From: SVFI01 sp045535935
GTDB lineage: Bacteria > Bacillota > Clostridia > Lachnospirales > Lachnospiraceae
Assembly: GCA_045535935.1 (NCBI GenBank)
Contig: JAZSMO010000019.1
Location: 1 to 14,435 of the forward strand
Length of the DNA: 14,435 bases
Reading direction: 5' to 3'
Both the position numbers and the translations under genes were made by a program. The notes beneath the pieces were generated by a model. It did no database searches, had not been told where the DNA came from, and worked only from the letters and a program-made list of their open reading frames with translations. Below are positions 11,974 through 14,435 of the stretch, piece after piece; within the stretch, counting starts at the first letter, position 1; each line of letters begins with the position of its first letter.

Positions 11974-14435
11974 TTATTTATAGGTCACCTCGGATACTCC
12001 ACAATTCGAAAACATGCTTTCTGAATTCAAAGTCCATCCATCTCCTACATAAATAACTGTCAATGAGTTACAATTATAGAACATGTATGTTGGTACATTA
12101 ACCTTACTTGTATTAAAACTGGACAAATCAATACTCATTAATCCACTACAGTTATAAAACATTCTTCCCATATCTTTAACACTACTTGTATCAAAGCTGG
12201 ACAAATCAATACTCGTTAATTCGCTGCAGCCACTAAACATCTCGCTCATATCACTCACTCCACTTGTATCAAAACCAGATAAATCAAGACTTTTCAAACC
12301 GCTACAGTCTTCAAACATCCCGCTCATACCTATACTACCACTGAAGTTAGTCAAAACAAGATTTGTCAATCCGCTACAACCACTAAACATACTATCCATA
12401 TGCAAAGCATCGATATCAGACAAAACTAGACTCTTTAATCCGCTGCAATCACTAAACATGCCGGCTACACTATTTGCATGCAAGCCGGATAACTCAAGGC
12501 TGGTTAAGCCACTGCAACCGCTAAACATACCACTCATATCAGTCGCATTAAAGTCGGACCAAACAAGGCTCGTCAAACCACTACAACCGTAAAACATACC
12601 GCTCATACTTGTCACTGCATTTGTATCGAAACTGGATAAATCCAGACTCGTCAAGCCACTACAACCCCAAAACATACCTTTCATGTCTTTCACTCGATAT
12701 ATATCAAATCTGCTGACATCCAAACTCATCAAGCCACTACAGTTATAAAACATATCGGTCATATGGGTTACATTCCTCGTATTAAAGTTGGATAAATCAA
12801 GGCTCGTCAATCCGCTGCAGCCACTAAACATCTCCATCATATACATCACATTGCTTGTATCGAAATCGGACAGATCAAGGCTTTTCAATCCGCTGCAGCC
12901 GCTAAACATCTCTCTCATATCCTCTACTTTTTCTGTATCAAATCCGCTGACATTCAAACTCGTCAATCCGCTACAACCTTTAAACATAGCTCTCATACCA
13001 TACGTCACGTTACTTGTATTAAGATTGGACAAATCAAGGCTCGTTAATCCACTACAACCTTCAAACATACTGGACATAGACCGCACATTACTTGTATCGA
13101 AGCCAGAAAAATCAGCACTTGTTAATTCGCTACAGCCTTCAAACCATCCATCTGTACTCGTGACATCTTTCGCTGTGACCCTTACTTTTTTAATTAACTT
13201 ATTATAATCTCCCCAAAAGTCTTCACCTGAAGCATCTTCATCGTAATTCCCTTTTATAATCAATTCCCCCTCTTTGGTAATAAGCCATGTCATATTTTTA
13301 TAGGTGTGCTCCTGATTATAGGTGCACGAAGGAACCAATTCACCATTTTCATAGTGTTCTTCTTTTTTCCAAGAAAAGTCTAAGTATGGCGAAGGTAAAA
13401 TATCTACATTATATATGATCTGCATATCTTCAGGAAGTATCTCATTTATGAGGCTGTTTTTAAATGCATCAATATGCCAGTACAGATACGTAGACATATC
13501 GATACATTCTAATGGCACTGTAAAATCAGCTGAAGCATCCGCTTTGATTCCGATTTCCATCCCCACATCAACAAATGGTTTTGCCAATGCTTCCTGCTCG
13601 GTTAATTCCGCCAAAAATTCACGCACTCCATCCATCCATGTGATTTCAATTGCGAGTCTGACACCGAACTTAGCTTCTACTTTGCTCGACACATCCAGAT
13701 TCCGTGTAGTTTGTGATAAATTAGATATCATACCATCTTTATATTCAATATGTAAATCAGAATCCACCTGAATATTTAACGATATTTCTCCTGAAACACT
13801 CACTACAAGCATCAGTTTAGCTTCTATTTCAAACCCTGCTGGAAGTTTGATTGGTATTTCTGCAAGTTCTAATTCCTTCTCTAACTGCACACTGCCAACA
13901 AGAGCTAAATTATTTTCTACTCCGGCTTTGACAACAACTCTTTCAATATCTTTATTTTTACCCTTCACAATTTCAACTGTCGGCTTATCAAATTTGACGG
14001 TTCCGGTCACTTTTGCAGACGCTTCTCCACTTCCTTGCTCAATTCCGGTAATATCCTCAGAAACAGCGATGGTGAATGAGCTACTGTCTTCTGTTATTTC
14101 AACATCAACTCCCTCTGCCGGAATCGCATCGCTTTGCGGAGCACTCTCTGCTTCTTCCACAATCGCACATCCTTCACCCAATATGATATTGTCTACATCA
14201 ATAACCCCCTGTGAACTCAAATATATTTCTTCATATACATCTGTGATATTCTCCGGCACATTGCCGACAAATATCACTTTTTCGTCTTGTGTAGATGCAG
14301 ATTCTACTTTAAATATCAATCCATCCGGGAAAATTTCATTTGCAGGCAAAAGAAGAATCTGTCCCTGCTCTACCGACTGTGAGATTTCATTCACATCTAC
14401 TGATACACAGATTTGGCAAGTCGGATCGTAGCCAT
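11974..14435 (-). CDS. BspA-like surface protein with DUF285 leucine-rich-type repeats (partial, N-terminus beyond the right edge)
   Basis: The frame is open to the right edge with no stop, so about 820 codons are visible and the true start, with any signal peptide, lies outside. A GTG at 14392-14394 is in frame but has no reason to be the start. Residues below count from that GTG. Residues 1-410 are beta-rich with an acidic, Ser/Thr-rich stretch near 80-125. Residues 365-415 hold a MTWLITKEGELIIKG lead-in common before such repeats. Residues 417-806 are 16 MFxGCSGLTSLDLS-type units, mostly 26 residues. BspA-like proteins of mouth and gut bacteria are secreted and bind host or bacterial partners; that is family knowledge. 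There is no C-terminal LPXTG or membrane anchor, as the protein ends at VSEVTYK, so attachment must be N-terminal or it is released. Confidence 0.92.
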   Translation of the reverse strand, partial: GYDPTCQICVSVDVNEISQSVEQGQILLLPANEIFPDGLIFKVESASTQDEKVIFVGNVPENITDVYEEIYLSSQGVIDVDNIILGEGCAIVEEAESAPQSDAIPAEGVDVEITEDSSSFTIAVSEDITGIEQGSGEASAKVTGTVKFDKPTVEIVKGKNKDIERVVVKAGVENNLALVGSVQLEKELELAEIPIKLPAGFEIEAKLMLVVSVSGEISLNIQVDSDLHIEYKDGMISNLSQTTRNLDVSSKVEAKFGVRLAIEITWMDGVREFLAELTEQEALAKPFVDVGMEIGIKADASADFTVPLECIDMSTYLYWHIDAFKNSLINEILPEDMQIIYNVDILPSPYLDFSWKKEEHYENGELVPSCTYNQEHTYKNMTWLITKEGELIIKGNYDEDASGEDFWGDYNKLIKKVRVTAKDVTSTDGWFEGCSELTSADFSGFDTSNVRSMSSMFEGCSGLTSLDLSNLNTSNVTYGMRAMFKGCSGLTSLNVSGFDTEKVEDMREMFSGCSGLKSLDLSDFDTSNVMYMMEMFSGCSGLTSLDLSNFNTRNVTHMTDMFYNCSGLMSLDVSRFDIYRVKDMKGMFWGCSGLTSLDLSSFDTNAVTSMSGMFYGCSGLTSLVWSDFNATDMSGMFSGCSGLTSLELSGLHANSVAGMFSDCSGLKSLVLSDIDALHMDSMFSGCSGLTNLVLTNFSGSIGMSGMFEDCSGLKSLDLSGFDTSGVSDMSEMFSGCSELTSIDLSSFDTSSVKDMGRMFYNCSGLMSIDLSSFNTSKVNVPTYMFYNCNSLTVIYVGDGWTLNSESMFSNCGVSEVTYK
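11977..13146 (-). repeat. DUF285 coding repeat array, about 78 bases per unit
   Basis: Sixteen units start at residues 417, 443, 470, 496, 522, 548, 574, 600, 623, 646, 669, 693, 719, 745, 771 and 794 (counted from the GTG at 14394). Most are 26 residues (78 bases), one is 27, and the four starting at 600-669 are 23, 23, 23 and 24. The last two are diverged caps. The DNA of neighbouring units is similar but not identical. Confidence 0.9.

Noticed and set aside
11977..13146. CRISPR-like spaced repeats
   Set aside because: The roughly 78-base periodicity is coding: it gives in-frame DUF285 units, with no short identical repeats separated by unique spacers.
13847..14431. Plus-strand open frame of 194 codons opposite the BspA-like gene
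   Set aside because: It is antisense to a clear repeat-protein frame, has no ribosome binding site or family features, and is Ser/Thr/Pro-rich as expected from the complement.

Overview
The window looks like chromosome of a Gram-positive anaerobe of the Clostridia, most likely a Lachnospiraceae-type gut bacterium. The base composition is moderately low in GC, ribosome binding sites are strong (AGGAGG-like), and the promoters fit SigA hexamers. The gene families fit too: a NifU-like Fe-S scaffold of the clostridial type, a short TopB, a DUF234-type ATPase, and a BspA-like DUF285 repeat protein. This placement is inference from gene content; no 16S or other marker is present.

Layout. Positions 1-8979 hold seven minus-strand genes in a head-to-tail row. 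In transcription order they are argH (argininosuccinate lyase), asd (aspartate-semialdehyde dehydrogenase), a PAS/GGDEF/EAL cyclic-di-GMP protein, an ATPase_2/DUF234 protein, topB, a stand-alone left-handed beta-helix acyltransferase-like protein, and a NifU-like Fe-S scaffold cut by the left edge. The links from asd to the beta-helix gene are tight (gaps of 3 to 40 bases), so these five are probably cotranscribed; argH-asd is separated by 79 bases. argH has a good promoter, and an imperfect palindrome covers its start region. That palindrome could be an arginine-repressor (ArgR/AhrC) box.

Divergent from argH, on the plus strand, are two overlapping genes for an ABC importer of the nitrate/sulfonate/taurine (NitT/TauT) class: an ATPase and a permease, with no substrate-binding protein beside them. 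Then comes tRNA-Thr(CGU) with a near-consensus promoter, a perfect 15-base palindrome in its leader and a terminator that works in both directions. It is followed by a small coiled-coil protein gene (minus), a small Cro/C1-type regulator (plus) with a consensus-like promoter and a 14-base palindrome upstream, and a strong hairpin terminator. The right end is a large BspA-like surface protein (minus) whose N-terminus lies beyond the window.

How the genes relate: argH and asd both serve the aspartate family (arginine, and lysine/threonine/methionine/diaminopimelate). The cyclic-di-GMP protein is probably a phosphodiesterase, because its EAL site is complete and its GGDEF site is broken. The rest look like housekeeping or accessory genes that share transcripts without an obvious joint pathway. 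I did not find a convincing new multi-gene system. The observations most worth following are the regulatory palindromes, the ATPase-topB pair with altered active-site motifs in both proteins, and the block of shortened repeats inside the BspA-like protein.
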